Source: Oscillospiraceae bacterium (lineage in GTDB: Bacteria > Bacillota > Clostridia > Oscillospirales > Oscillospiraceae). Taken from it: a stretch of DNA of 62,975 bases. The position numbers and the translations under genes were made by a program. This document shows positions 42,301-49,710 of this stretch, piece by piece (the stretch's first letter is position 1; each line of letters opens with the position of its first letter). The stretch spans positions 1-62,975 of the forward strand of contig SVMK01000003.1 in NCBI GenBank assembly GCA_015067465.1. Reading direction: 5' to 3'. Under the pieces are notes generated by a model, which saw nothing but the letters and a program-made list of their open reading frames with translations, was not told the origin of the DNA and ran no database searches.

Positions 42301-42714
42301 TGCGCCGCGCTGCAGTTTGCGCTGCCCGGCATCCCCTGCATCTACTACGGCGACGAGGAAGGCATGCAGGGATTCCGTGATCCCTTCTGCCGCGCGCCTT
42401 ACCGCCGCCGCCCCGATTCCCTGCGCAGCTACTATGCCCGCCTTGCTGCGGCACGCAACGCCAGCGAAGCACTGCGCCACGGCAACGCCGCTTTTGCGGC
42501 ATACGGTGATGACGTGGTATGCATCCTGCGCTGGACGGACACCGAAGCGCGCATTGTTGCCGTTAACCGCGGCAGCGAAAGCGCAGCTGTTTCGCCCTCC
42601 ATCGCAGATTTTGCCGCGCTTCCCGCAGCGGACGCATCCCGCTTCCGCGCCCTCCCGAAGCTCAAGATCGCCCCCGGCGGCGTATCCTCGCTGAACGTCA
42701 AACTGAAGGTATAA
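39376..42714 (+). CDS. Glycogen synthase fused to a GH13 alpha-amylase
   Basis: The 1112-aa protein joins two enzymes. Residues about 15-490 are a complete GT5 glycogen synthase, with the ADP-glucose site SKTGGLADVVGALPKAL, HCNDWHTAMLPF, ILNGLDTEVFNP and the GT-B motif FEPCGLSQLIAMRYG. Residues about 500-600 form a beta-rich linker domain like CBM34. Residues 605-1112 are a GH13 barrel of the neopullulanase/cyclomaltodextrinase kind: YQVFPDRFA, LDGVFSHTGDDS, nucleophile Asp830 in GWRLDVADEL, acid Glu859 in LLGEVWED, and Asp934 in LLSSHDTARI. All catalytic residues are present in both halves. AAGGAGG supports the start within glgB. A terminator at 42753 ends the operon. Confidence 0.93.
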   Translation: MNPELERLLLLKGRETLPCVLVTAAECSPLSKTGGLADVVGALPKALNSLGFDARVITPYHRCIKDKYAAEVKHLCHFFVDFGWDRQYAGLELLELPGLTVYLIDSEYYFGDKIYRGGEAEVEQYAFFQRAVLDAIPLLPDYAPNVLHCNDWHTAMLPFLIKTQYQVRPQGALKTVLTIHNMAFQGWLSFERANALFGIDPRWYSIDGIRHGDCANFMKAGCLFADRVNTVSPTYADEIRTPAFGETLQDLLLYRGCDVSGILNGLDTEVFNPADDSALVCNFDRSCPEKKRENKLALLKELNLTKVDADTPLIAMVTRMTAQKGFDLVLQALDTIMEQGAAVVLLGTGDAAYEDAMRAMEQRYKGRLCAYLAYSEPLSRRIYAGADFLLMPSAFEPCGLSQLIAMRYGTLPIVHEVGGLRDTVRPYNRFTGEGNGFSFYDFNVGTLLGTVAYALATYQNRPAMAKLIDSAMGGDYSFGPAAVEYGRLYLSVLPAERALVEHDSTLELYRSPLGAVKCGETVRLRLKATEISGYAELLADDEVIPMHKDADGFFSVDFRAPEQPGLVHYAFRLAQDVNYGTDGIGGSDMHPWTITVYDANFETPAWAEGAVMYQVFPDRFAPGGSSFEKGVKYHRGKKRSIEVHGSWNEPVKYRPGSDDGEHYRPNDFYGGTLRGITDRLPELHALGVRCLYLNPIFESDSNHRYNIADYRKIDPMLGTQADFRALCAAAQKLGMHIVLDGVFSHTGDDSIYFNKYGHYPGPGAYQSKESPYYPWYDFRDFPDEYRCWWGFRSLPEVDETNPDWQKFIITGDDSVIRHWLRQGTCGWRLDVADELPDEVIALMRDAVKAQKPDALLLGEVWEDATTKISYGVRRTYALGKGLDSVMNYPLRTALIDFALGRLNAPALQRFLLDQKLSYPAPMYRCLMNLLSSHDTARIRTVLGCGEDGSGLSREQQALHTLTPAQNARGRALQKLCAALQFALPGIPCIYYGDEEGMQGFRDPFCRAPYRRRPDSLRSYYARLAAARNASEALRHGNAAFAAYGDDVVCILRWTDTEARIVAVNRGSESAAVSPSIADFAALPAADASRFRALPKLKIAPGGVSSLNVKLKV

Positions 42715-42728
42715 TCAAATTTTATATC

Positions 42729-42757
42729 TTGCACACGAGTTATAAGCATGGTAAAAT
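42729..42757 (+). promoter_or_regulatory. Promoter candidate of the LysR gene at 42824
   Basis: TTGCAC (42729-42734), 17 nt and TAAAAT (42752-42757). The -10 overlaps the first bases of the glgBA terminator stem. Confidence 0.55.
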
Positions 42758-42794
42758 CGTGGATGCCGGTTGATTGCCGGTATCCACGATTTTC
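42753..42794 (+). terminator. Terminator of the glgB-glgA operon
   Basis: AAAATCGTGGATGCCGG (42753-42769) pairs with CCGGTATCCACGATTTT (42777-42793) with one mismatch. It lies 38 nt after the fusion gene and within the 5' leader of the LysR gene. Confidence 0.85.
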
Positions 42795-42823
42795 GTTTGT
42801 TCGGAAGGAGCTGGTTTCCGCAT

Positions 42824-43714
42824 ATGAACATGCTGCAATACGAACTGTTTGCCTCCGTTGCGCGCACGCAGAATATTTCCCGCACTGCCGAGCAGTACGG
42901 CATCTCCCAGCCCGCAGTGAGCCATCAGCTGAAAACGCTGGAAACCTCGCTGGGGCTGGAGCTGGTGCGCAGAACCAAGCGCGGCGTTCTCCTCACCGAT
43001 GCCGGACGCGAACTTCTGCCCTATGTGCAGGAAATCCTCGCCATCAAAGACCGCGCGGAAACCCGCATGCGCAACATGGCCGAGGGCACCGTTGGCCACA
43101 TCCGCATCGCGGCGCTCTCCTCAGCAAGCTACCATGTGAGCGACTGCCTTGTGCCGCTTTATGCCGATCACCCGGACATTCAGGCAGACATCAGCCTGCT
43201 TGAAGGCACGGAACTGATCGAAGCCCTGCGCGAGAATACGCATGACTTCTACTTCGGCGTGGACACCATGATGCCCGACAACATGGGCTACGCCTCCGAA
43301 GTGATTGCCCACGGGCGGCTGGAGCTGTTTGTCAACCGCAGCATTGCCCACACAATCGACCTGCGCGACTGGTCAACCGTTGCACGCCACCCCTTTGTCA
43401 CCGTGCCGAAATCCGACGTTTCGCTGGACAAAAAGATTACGAACATCTGCCGCAACCGCGGCTTCAGTCCGCATATCGTCAGCATCTACAACCGCGCCGA
43501 GAGCGTTTTGCTTTCCGTCAACGCAGGACTCGGCGTTGCCATTTTGCCGGGTGCGCTGCGCGAACTGTATCAGCGTCCGAACATTGTCACCTTCCCCATT
43601 GAAGGCGACGACGCCCGTGCGGACACCGTGTTTGTATGGAATCCCGCCCTGCTCACGGAAACGGGCGAAGTGTTTCGCGATATCGTGCTGCAGCTCTACA
43701 CGGAAAAAGGCTGA
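42824..43714 (+). CDS. LysR-family transcriptional regulator
   Basis: The 296-aa protein starts MNMLQYELFASVARTQNISR and has TAEQYGISQPAVSHQLKTLE as the recognition helix. A normal substrate-binding domain follows (HIRIAALSSASYHVSDCLVP; VLLSVNAGLGVAILPGAL). AAGGAG lies about 13 nt before the ATG at 42824. It is transcribed in the same direction as glgBA but has its own promoter candidate. Its target genes are unknown; neither the glycogen genes nor the convergent GTPase genes are typical LysR targets. Confidence 0.92.
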   Translation: MNMLQYELFASVARTQNISRTAEQYGISQPAVSHQLKTLETSLGLELVRRTKRGVLLTDAGRELLPYVQEILAIKDRAETRMRNMAEGTVGHIRIAALSSASYHVSDCLVPLYADHPDIQADISLLEGTELIEALRENTHDFYFGVDTMMPDNMGYASEVIAHGRLELFVNRSIAHTIDLRDWSTVARHPFVTVPKSDVSLDKKITNICRNRGFSPHIVSIYNRAESVLLSVNAGLGVAILPGALRELYQRPNIVTFPIEGDDARADTVFVWNPALLTETGEVFRDIVLQLYTEKG

Positions 43715-43738
43715 CGGCAGCATAATCAAAACAAAAAA

Positions 43739-43778
43739 GACCGTTATCCGATTCGCGTTTTGCGATCGGTTAACGGTC
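43739..43778. terminator. Bidirectional terminator between LysR and GTPase genes
   Basis: GACCGTTATCCGAT (43739-43752) pairs with ATCGGTTAACGGTC (43765-43778) with one mismatch. An A run precedes and a T run follows, serving both convergent genes. Confidence 0.85.
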
Positions 43779-43817
43779 CCTTTTTCTTTTATTTACACTG
43801 TGCCGCAAAAATCGGCA

Positions 43818-44792
43818 TCAATAGAACGTTGCAACCTCTTCCTCCGCAGGCGCAGCCGCAGAAATTTCGGAAATCTTCAAAACAGGTCCCGGCTGGGTGT
43901 AGCCCGGATGGGCCTGCACGCGCAGCTTCGCCGTCAGGCTGACCCAATCGCCGCTTTGCACGCCCGCAAGCGTATTGCCCGTTGCAATCAGTCCCGCAAA
44001 CTGAATGTCCTCCGCGCAGCAGTTCATCAGCTGTCTGCCAACGATGATCGTGCCCGGTTCCAGTTCGTCGGAAAGCGCAACCTGCGCTTTGAAGCGCACC
44101 GTTTTCCCGTCGTAATCGGGCAGCTCCTCGTTCAGATCGCGATACCACAAAGCGTAGTCCCTGTCCGCAATTTCGATCCTTTTTGCCGCTTTGTCAAACG
44201 GCAGCGGGTCTTCGATGTCGTCATAGCGAACCTTGCCGCTTTCATCTTCATAGGCGATATCGCAGCGGCGGTTTACCGCGCGCACGATTTTGTGGTAGGG
44301 CATGATGTCCTCGCTGCGGTCAAAGCGGTTGAGCACCAAAAGCTCGCAGCTTTGCAGCTTGTCAAACATCAGCTGGCGCATGTTGGCGTTATAGAGCTGA
44401 AAACTGCGCGCATCGGCAAACATAAATTCCTGATACACAACCCAGCGTTCCGGCATGGCGCGATAGAGCGTATCAAGCATCCACATGCCGTTCCACTCCA
44501 CAAGCACGCGCTCGCATCCGGTGTCAAACTGCCACTGACGCAGCAGTTCCGTCGTGAAGTCCGTTTCCTTTTCCACACGGCGCACGATCACCTTTCTGCC
44601 CACAAAGCGCTCGGGATCATATTCCTCCTCGCCCTCTTCGCAGATGATCAGCAGCGTGCGTTCGCCTGTTTCAAAGCGCTTGTCCTCCAGCGTTTGCTGG
44701 ATAAATTTGGTTTTCCCGGCCTCCATAAAGCCGGTGAAAAGATACACCGGCAGATCCGGATTTGCCTCAAGTCTAACAAGATCGTCCTGCAT
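43818..44792 (-). CDS. G3E/CobW-like GTPase with a DUF1980-like C-terminal domain
   Basis: The 324-aa protein has a P-loop GFMEAGKTKFIQQTL (about residues 20-34), the G3E-type sequence ERVLVEWNGMWML and a base-recognition NRFDRSED. Its C-terminal third (LPDYDGKTVRFKAQVAL, GTIIVGRQLMNCCAEDIQFA) resembles the DUF1980 domain found in the YcgQ/TIGR03943 family that pairs with a DUF318 permease. No permease is nearby. It lacks a GCxCC metal-transfer motif. It starts 10 nt after the CobW gene, so the two are co-transcribed and likely cooperate in metal handling. The start at 44792 follows GGAGTG at some distance. Confidence 0.75.
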   Translation of the reverse strand: MQDDLVRLEANPDLPVYLFTGFMEAGKTKFIQQTLEDKRFETGERTLLIICEEGEEEYDPERFVGRKVIVRRVEKETDFTTELLRQWQFDTGCERVLVEWNGMWMLDTLYRAMPERWVVYQEFMFADARSFQLYNANMRQLMFDKLQSCELLVLNRFDRSEDIMPYHKIVRAVNRRCDIAYEDESGKVRYDDIEDPLPFDKAAKRIEIADRDYALWYRDLNEELPDYDGKTVRFKAQVALSDELEPGTIIVGRQLMNCCAEDIQFAGLIATGNTLAGVQSGDWVSLTAKLRVQAHPGYTQPGPVLKISEISAAAPAEEEVATFY

Positions 44793-44802
44793 GGTATTAT
44801 TT

Positions 44803-45894
44803 TTACACTCCAAACAGCGCCTTGAGCGCATCTTTATTCAGTCCGCTGCCAATCACACAGAGGCGGCCGATCACACCCGGCGCACCGCGGCGCACCTGCG
44901 CCTCACCGGGAACGTGGTCAAAGTAAATCCACTGTCCTTCGCCGCTGTCCACAATGCCCTTGGCACGCAGCACCATACCAAACTTCTCCGCATCATCCAG
45001 CGCAGACAGCATCTGCTGCATCTCCGCCTCGGTGAACTTCTTCGCCGTTTCAACACCCCAGCTGACAAACACCTCGTCGGCATCGTGACCGTGGTCATGG
45101 CAGCTGCAATGCGGATCGCTGCATTCACCCTCATGATGGTGATGCTCATGCCCATGGTGATCGTGGTGGTGATGCTCGTGGTGCTCGTGGCAGCCGCAGT
45201 GCGGATCGCTGCATTCGCCCTCATGATGGTGATGCTCATGCCCATGGTGATCGTGGTGATGCTGGGCATGGTCGTGCACCAGTTCCTTCATGGCCGCTTC
45301 CAGCGTGTCTGTCCGCTCCACCGCTTCCAGAATCCGGGAACCGTCCAGCGCATCCCAGGGTGTTGTGATGATCACGGCATCGGGATTCTGCTCACGCAGC
45401 AGTTCCAGCGCGCTGTCAAGCTTTTCCTCGCTGACATTCTGCGTGCGCGAAAGAACGATTGCACCGGCGCAGGTGATCTGGTCGGAATAAAATTCGCCGA
45501 AATTTTTCATAAACATACGAACTCTGCCCGCATCGGCAACCGTGGTGGCGCTGTTCACTTCCACACCATCCACAGCGGCAACGGCACGGATAATATCGCT
45601 CAGCTTGCCAACGCCGCTCGGCTCAATCAGGATGCGGTCGGGCGCATACTCCTCCACAACCTTATGCAGCGCCTGCGAAAAATCGCCCACAAGGGAGCAG
45701 CAGATGCAGCCGGAGTTGAGCTCGTTCACCTGAATTCCGGCTTCCTGCATAAAACCGCTGTCGATACCGATTTCGCCAAACTCGTTTTCAATCAAAACCA
45801 GCTTCTGCCCGGCATAGGCTTCCGCAATCAGTTTTTTGATCAGCGTGGTCTTTCCGGCGCCCAGAAAACCGGAGAAAATGTCAACCTTTGTCAT
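44803..45894 (-). CDS. CobW/COG0523-family GTPase metallochaperone with duplicated His-rich loop
   Basis: The 363-aa protein has the P-loop SGFLGAGKTTLIKKLI, the metal-transfer motif GCICC (about residue 63), EPSGVGKLSDI and a CobW C-terminal domain. Between about residues 208 and 270 lies a loop with more than twenty His plus Cys pairs, built from two copies of HEHHHHEGECSDPHC. COG0523 GTPases deliver Zn, Co or Ni to client enzymes; the loop would bind several metal ions. Two ATGs (45900 and 45894) are possible; MTKVDIF at 45894 is the family-like start. An extended -10 (TGGTATAAT) lies about 40 nt upstream. Confidence 0.88.
   Translation of the reverse strand: MTKVDIFSGFLGAGKTTLIKKLIAEAYAGQKLVLIENEFGEIGIDSGFMQEAGIQVNELNSGCICCSLVGDFSQALHKVVEEYAPDRILIEPSGVGKLSDIIRAVAAVDGVEVNSATTVADAGRVRMFMKNFGEFYSDQITCAGAIVLSRTQNVSEEKLDSALELLREQNPDAVIITTPWDALDGSRILEAVERTDTLEAAMKELVHDHAQHHHDHHGHEHHHHEGECSDPHCGCHEHHEHHHHDHHGHEHHHHEGECSDPHCSCHDHGHDADEVFVSWGVETAKKFTEAEMQQMLSALDDAEKFGMVLRAKGIVDSGEGQWIYFDHVPGEAQVRRGAPGVIGRLCVIGSGLNKDALKALFGV
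45111..45258 (-). repeat. Internal direct repeat (90-bp period) in the CobW gene
   Basis: About 58 bp starting GCGGATCGCTGCATTC at 45111 recur at 45201 with very few differences, giving the duplicated His/Cys-rich block of 30 residues. The near identity at DNA level indicates a recent tandem duplication. Confidence 0.85.
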
Positions 45895-45973
45895 ATGCAT
45901 TCACTTCCAAAAAGTATTTTAATTCCAGTTACTAATTATACCATGCGCGTCAATCCCCCGCCGTGGTGCCCTC

Positions 45974-46002
45974 TTGCGAAAGCGTTTGCGATATGCTAAA
46001 AT
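45974..46002 (+). promoter_or_regulatory. Promoter of proC
   Basis: TTGCGA (45974-45979), 17 nt and TAAAAT (45997-46002) lie 39 nt before the ATG. Confidence 0.7.
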
Positions 46003-46041
46003 TAGGAAATTAAGCTATCAACGTAAGGAAGTGCATCGTTT

Positions 46042-46854
46042 ATGAAGCTCGCCTTTATCGGAACCGGCAACATGGGCGGCGCGATCATTCGCGCGGTCTG
46101 CTCTGCCGCTGATCCCCAATCCGTCACCGTTACAAACCGCACCATGGCAAAGGCCGAAGCAGTTGCCGCGGCCTGCGGCTGCAAAACCGCCGCCACCAAC
46201 GCCGCGTGCGCACAGGGTTCGGACTATATTTTCCTCGGCGTGAAGCCCAACATGATCCGCGAGGTTTTGCGCGGCATTGCTCCCGTGCTCAGCGACCGTC
46301 AGGTGATTGTTTCGATGGCGGCGGGCGTAACAGGCGAGGCGATGCGCGAAGCGCTCACCGAAGCCAACGCGCAGCTGCGCGAGATTGCCATTGTGCGCAT
46401 TCTGCCCAACACTCCCTGCGCCATCGGCAAGGGTTTGATGCTCATCGCGCCGTGCAATGCCGCAGCGCAGGCACACAGCGCACCGCTGGCGGAGCTGCTC
46501 GCACCCTGCGGTATGGTGGGATTCACGGACGAAGCACACGCCGATGCCGGCATGGTCATCGGCGGCTGCACCCCCGCTTTTGCTTATATGTTTGTGGAAG
46601 CTCTGGCGGACGGCGCCGTGCGCTGCGGGCTGAGCCGCAGCGACGCGCTTGCATGGGCAGCGCAGTCCGTTGCCGGCGCGGCCGAACTGCTTGTGGAAAG
46701 CGGCAGCCACCCCGGCGCATTGAAAGATGCCGTGTGCTCCCCCGGCGGCAGCACCATTGAGGGCGTTTCCGCGCTGGAGCGCGGCGCATTCCGCGGCACG
46801 GTGATGGACGCGGTTTCAACCGCCTACGCCAAAACCCGCGCGCTCGGAAAGTAA
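46042..46854 (+). CDS. proC: ProC, pyrroline-5-carboxylate reductase
   Basis: The 270-aa protein begins with a Rossmann motif, MKLAFIGTGNMGGAIIRAV. It has the conserved VSMAAGVTGEAM, RILPNTPCAIGKGLMLI and the C-terminal signature LKDAVCSPGGSTIEGVSALE. It makes proline by NAD(P)H reduction of pyrroline-5-carboxylate. AAGGAAG lies upstream of the ATG. The rhomboid gene follows 13 nt later. No proA or proB is present in the window. Confidence 0.96.
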   Translation: MKLAFIGTGNMGGAIIRAVCSAADPQSVTVTNRTMAKAEAVAAACGCKTAATNAACAQGSDYIFLGVKPNMIREVLRGIAPVLSDRQVIVSMAAGVTGEAMREALTEANAQLREIAIVRILPNTPCAIGKGLMLIAPCNAAAQAHSAPLAELLAPCGMVGFTDEAHADAGMVIGGCTPAFAYMFVEALADGAVRCGLSRSDALAWAAQSVAGAAELLVESGSHPGALKDAVCSPGGSTIEGVSALERGAFRGTVMDAVSTAYAKTRALGK

Positions 46855-46867
46855 GGTATGGGCACTT

Positions 46868-47479
46868 ATGAAAAAGAAATCACCGCTGATTCAGTATAAT
46901 GCACCCACAACGCTGAATTTTGCGCTGCTGAGCTTTGCCGTGCTTGTCATCGGCATTGCCACACGCAACGCATCCACCATGAAGTTTTTCTGCGTTTTCC
47001 GCTCCCCGCTCAACGATTTTCTGACCTATCCGCGCTTTTTCACCCACGTTTTGGGACACAGCAGCTTTGCCCACTATTCCGGCAACATCACGCTGATGCT
47101 GGTGCTCGGCCCAACGCTGGAAGAGCGCTACGGCAGTCAGACACTTTTTTACACCATGCTCATCACCGCTTTCATTTCCGGGCTGCTGCAATGGCTGCTG
47201 TTTCCCGGCTCGGCGCTGCTCGGCGCAAGCGGCATCGTTTTTATGATGATTCTGATGGCCTCGCTCGGCGGCATGCGCTCCGGCGGAATTCCCCTCACGC
47301 TGATTCTCGTTTTCATCATCTATATCGGCGGCGAGATCTACAACGGCCTCACCAGCGCCGACAATGTTTCCCAGCTCACCCACATCATCGGCGGCATCTG
47401 CGGCGCGGTGATGGGAATCGGCCTGCGCAAGCCCGGCGGCAAAAAGCCGCGTTCCGGCGCCCATCGCAGCGTCTCCTGA
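46868..47479 (+). CDS. Rhomboid-family intramembrane serine protease
   Basis: The 203-aa protein has about six membrane helices. Its rhomboid motifs are HSSFAHYSGNITLML (the HxxxxHxxxN motif with His-Asn), the catalytic serine in LLGASGIVFMM (GASG), and a catalytic His in QLTHIIGGICGAVMG. The basic C-terminal tail is cytoplasmic. It cleaves single-pass membrane proteins within the bilayer; clients are unknown. It is co-transcribed with proC and ends at a strong terminator. Confidence 0.9.
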   Translation: MKKKSPLIQYNAPTTLNFALLSFAVLVIGIATRNASTMKFFCVFRSPLNDFLTYPRFFTHVLGHSSFAHYSGNITLMLVLGPTLEERYGSQTLFYTMLITAFISGLLQWLLFPGSALLGASGIVFMMILMASLGGMRSGGIPLTLILVFIIYIGGEIYNGLTSADNVSQLTHIIGGICGAVMGIGLRKPGGKKPRSGAHRSVS

Positions 47480-47499
47480 ACGCACCCCATATACAACTG

Positions 47500-47532
47500 C
47501 AAAGACCGTTCCGAAGTTCGGAACGGTCTTTG
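47500..47532. terminator. Terminator after the rhomboid gene
   Basis: CAAAGACCGTTCCG (47500-47513) and CGGAACGGTCTTTG (47519-47532) form a perfect 14-bp stem followed by CTTTTTTG. It also faces the convergent DUF4349 gene. Confidence 0.9.
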
Positions 47533-47568
47533 CTTTTTTGTTTTTTCCACTGCGGTATTCCGCCGGGT

Positions 47569-48633
47569 TTATTCGCCGTGCTCGGACTTGTCCGCAGGTG
47601 CTTCAACTTCCTCGCGTCCGGCCTTGCGGCGCTTGAGGAAGCAGCGTTTTTCGCCGGATGCGCCGCTGCGCTTTCTGCGCGCGCTGCGTCTTGCAAGCAT
47701 AACAACCACCGCAACCACAATGATAAACAGCAGCCAGCCAACCCAACCGCGGGCAAAGCCAAGCAGGAAGTCTTCAAAATTGCGGGCAAAGCGTGTGCAG
47801 CCGGTTTTGAACGCCGCAGCCAGCTTCGCGCCAAAGCCGATCACGGGCTGCTCCACCTCGGTGAGCTTGTAAACTTCGTTCAGCGAGATATTCACCGTGG
47901 AATAGCCTACAAGCGAGTCATACTTGCGCAGCGTTCCGGTCAGATACTCAATGGTCAGTTCCGTATCGCTGATGGCGGATTCCAGCGTGATGATGTCTTC
48001 CATGTCCTCAGCCTGCTTGAGCAGCTCCTGCAGGCGTGCGAGTTTGGTTTTCTGCGTTGTCAAGCGCGATTCGGTGTCGTAGTAGTGCTCGCTCACATCC
48101 TCCGCCGAGCGGCTGATGCTGTTGACCTGGCACAGTTCGCCCACGCTTGCGCAAAAACTTTCAAAGTTTTTCGCAGGCACGCGAACGGTGTAGCTGCCGT
48201 AACGGTAGCTGTCGTAATTGTCCAGCCGGCTGCTTTCAAAATAGCCGCCCAGCTTTGCAACCAGCTCGTTGAGTCCCGCCAGCGCATTGTCAAATTCCGT
48301 GCTCTCCAATTCGATGTTCGCGCGGTAAATGAGCTTGACGTTCTCCGGCAGACCGGTGGATTGCTGCGTTTCGGGTTCCGGCATGGGCGCTTCCTCAGGC
48401 TCGACCGGCTCCATCGGTGCGTTCCAGCCGCCGGCGCTCATGGCGCTGTCGGAAACCGTGGGTGCCATGGGCGCCATCGGTTCCGCCGGAGCTGCGGGCG
48501 CCATAACCGCCATGTCGTTTTCTGCAAAATAGGATTCTCCGGCAGCGGATTCCGATTTCGCAGCGCCGCCGCAGCCGCACAGCATTGTCGCAAGCAGTGC
48601 GATGATCAAAAGCAAGGTCAGGTTCTTTTTCAC
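47569..48633 (-). CDS. DUF4349-containing lipoprotein
   Basis: The 354-aa protein has a lipoprotein signal (LLLIIALLATMLCGC), a Pro/Met/Glu-rich linker of about 65 residues, and a DUF4349 domain with a central coiled coil (TQKTKLARLQELLKQAEDM). A C-terminal membrane helix (about 300-320, LLFIIVVAVVVMLA) is followed by a strongly basic cytoplasmic tail. It is thus anchored both by lipid and by a helix, on the outer face of the membrane. The start is GTG at 48633, 7 nt after GGAGGG. Function is unknown; the family is common in Bacillota. Confidence 0.88.
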   Translation of the reverse strand: MKKNLTLLLIIALLATMLCGCGGAAKSESAAGESYFAENDMAVMAPAAPAEPMAPMAPTVSDSAMSAGGWNAPMEPVEPEEAPMPEPETQQSTGLPENVKLIYRANIELESTEFDNALAGLNELVAKLGGYFESSRLDNYDSYRYGSYTVRVPAKNFESFCASVGELCQVNSISRSAEDVSEHYYDTESRLTTQKTKLARLQELLKQAEDMEDIITLESAISDTELTIEYLTGTLRKYDSLVGYSTVNISLNEVYKLTEVEQPVIGFGAKLAAAFKTGCTRFARNFEDFLLGFARGWVGWLLFIIVVAVVVMLARRSARRKRSGASGEKRCFLKRRKAGREEVEAPADKSEHGE

Positions 48634-48726
48634 GTTTTATCCCTCCTGAAAACAGAATCGCGTTTCCGCTTTACCTATTTGACGCTTTAATGCCGAAAAA
48701 GTTCCCTCGTGGGAGAGAAAATTTTT

Positions 48727-49704
48727 TTACTGCACTGCGCGCGGCCGGTTTTCCGACAAAAGCCGTGCCTCAACCTCGGCGCGCGTCGGCACCGAAGCAA
48801 TACCGCCGCGGCGCTGCGTGGAAAGGCTTGCCGCCGTTGCCGCATAGCACCCCAGCGCATGCAGCTGAGCGGACGTTAAATGCTCCGGGGGCGTTTTGTG
48901 CTCAAGCAGCCATGCCGCGGCGCTGCCGCCGAAGATATCTCCGGCGCCCGTAGTGTCCGCCACCGCCACCTGCGGCGGCGCCACACGAACGCATGCGCTG
49001 CGGTTTGCAAGCAGACAGCCCTGCGCTCCGAGCGTTACCATGGCAAGCGAAACGCCGAAATCCGCCAGCAGCTTCTCCGCCGCGGCATCCGGCGCGCAGC
49101 CCCACAAAAATTCAGCTTCCTCGTCGCTGATTTTCACTATATCCGCCTGCTCCAGCCCCCACAGCATCTGCTCGCGCGCCGCCGTCTCGCTGCGCCACAG
49201 CGGACGGCGCAGGTTTGGGTCAAAGGAGATCAGCTTACCCTGCGCCGCGGCATACGCCACGGCGTGCCGCGTTGCGCTGCGGGCGGGTTCGTCGGTCAAA
49301 CTCAGCGTTCCGAAATGAAAAATCTCCGCCCCGTCGATCAGTTCCGAACGTAATTCTTCGGTGCGCAAAAGTGTGTCCGCGCCCGGCTTGCGTGCAAAGC
49401 TGAACGATCGGTCGCCCGCACCGTCCAGCGTAACAAACGCCAGTGTGGTGAAGCATTCCGCATCCGTCACAAGTCCACGCGTGTCCACGCCGAGCTGCGA
49501 GAGCGTTTCGCGCAACAGTCTGCCGAAAGCATCGTCCCCCACTTTGCCGAGGAAGGCGGTTTTTGCGCCATAAGCCGCCGCAGCGGCAAGATAGTTGCAC
49601 GGCGCGCCGCCCGGCTGCGCCGCCAGCACGGGATAGCCCTGCGCATCGGCGGAAACGGGTGCAAAATCGATCAGCAGCTCACCAAGGGCAACAATATCAG
49701 CCAT
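48727..49704 (-). CDS. PfkB-family carbohydrate kinase (fructokinase-like)
   Basis: The 325-aa protein has the PfkB signature 1 (GGAPCNYLAAAAAYGAKTAF, FLGKVGDDAFGRLL) and signature 2 DTTGAGDIFGGSAAAWL with the catalytic Asp. It begins 6 nt after the lyxose isomerase-type gene, with AAGGAGG upstream, and is the last gene of the sugar cassette. Given a D-mannose/D-lyxose isomerase next door, phosphorylation of fructose or xylulose is plausible. Specificity cannot be read from sequence. No clear terminator follows, only a weak hairpin near 48700. Confidence 0.9.
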   Translation of the reverse strand: MADIVALGELLIDFAPVSADAQGYPVLAAQPGGAPCNYLAAAAAYGAKTAFLGKVGDDAFGRLLRETLSQLGVDTRGLVTDAECFTTLAFVTLDGAGDRSFSFARKPGADTLLRTEELRSELIDGAEIFHFGTLSLTDEPARSATRHAVAYAAAQGKLISFDPNLRRPLWRSETAAREQMLWGLEQADIVKISDEEAEFLWGCAPDAAAEKLLADFGVSLAMVTLGAQGCLLANRSACVRVAPPQVAVADTTGAGDIFGGSAAAWLLEHKTPPEHLTSAQLHALGCYAATAASLSTQRRGGIASVPTRAEVEARLLSENRPRAVQ

Positions 49705-49710
49705 AGCTGC

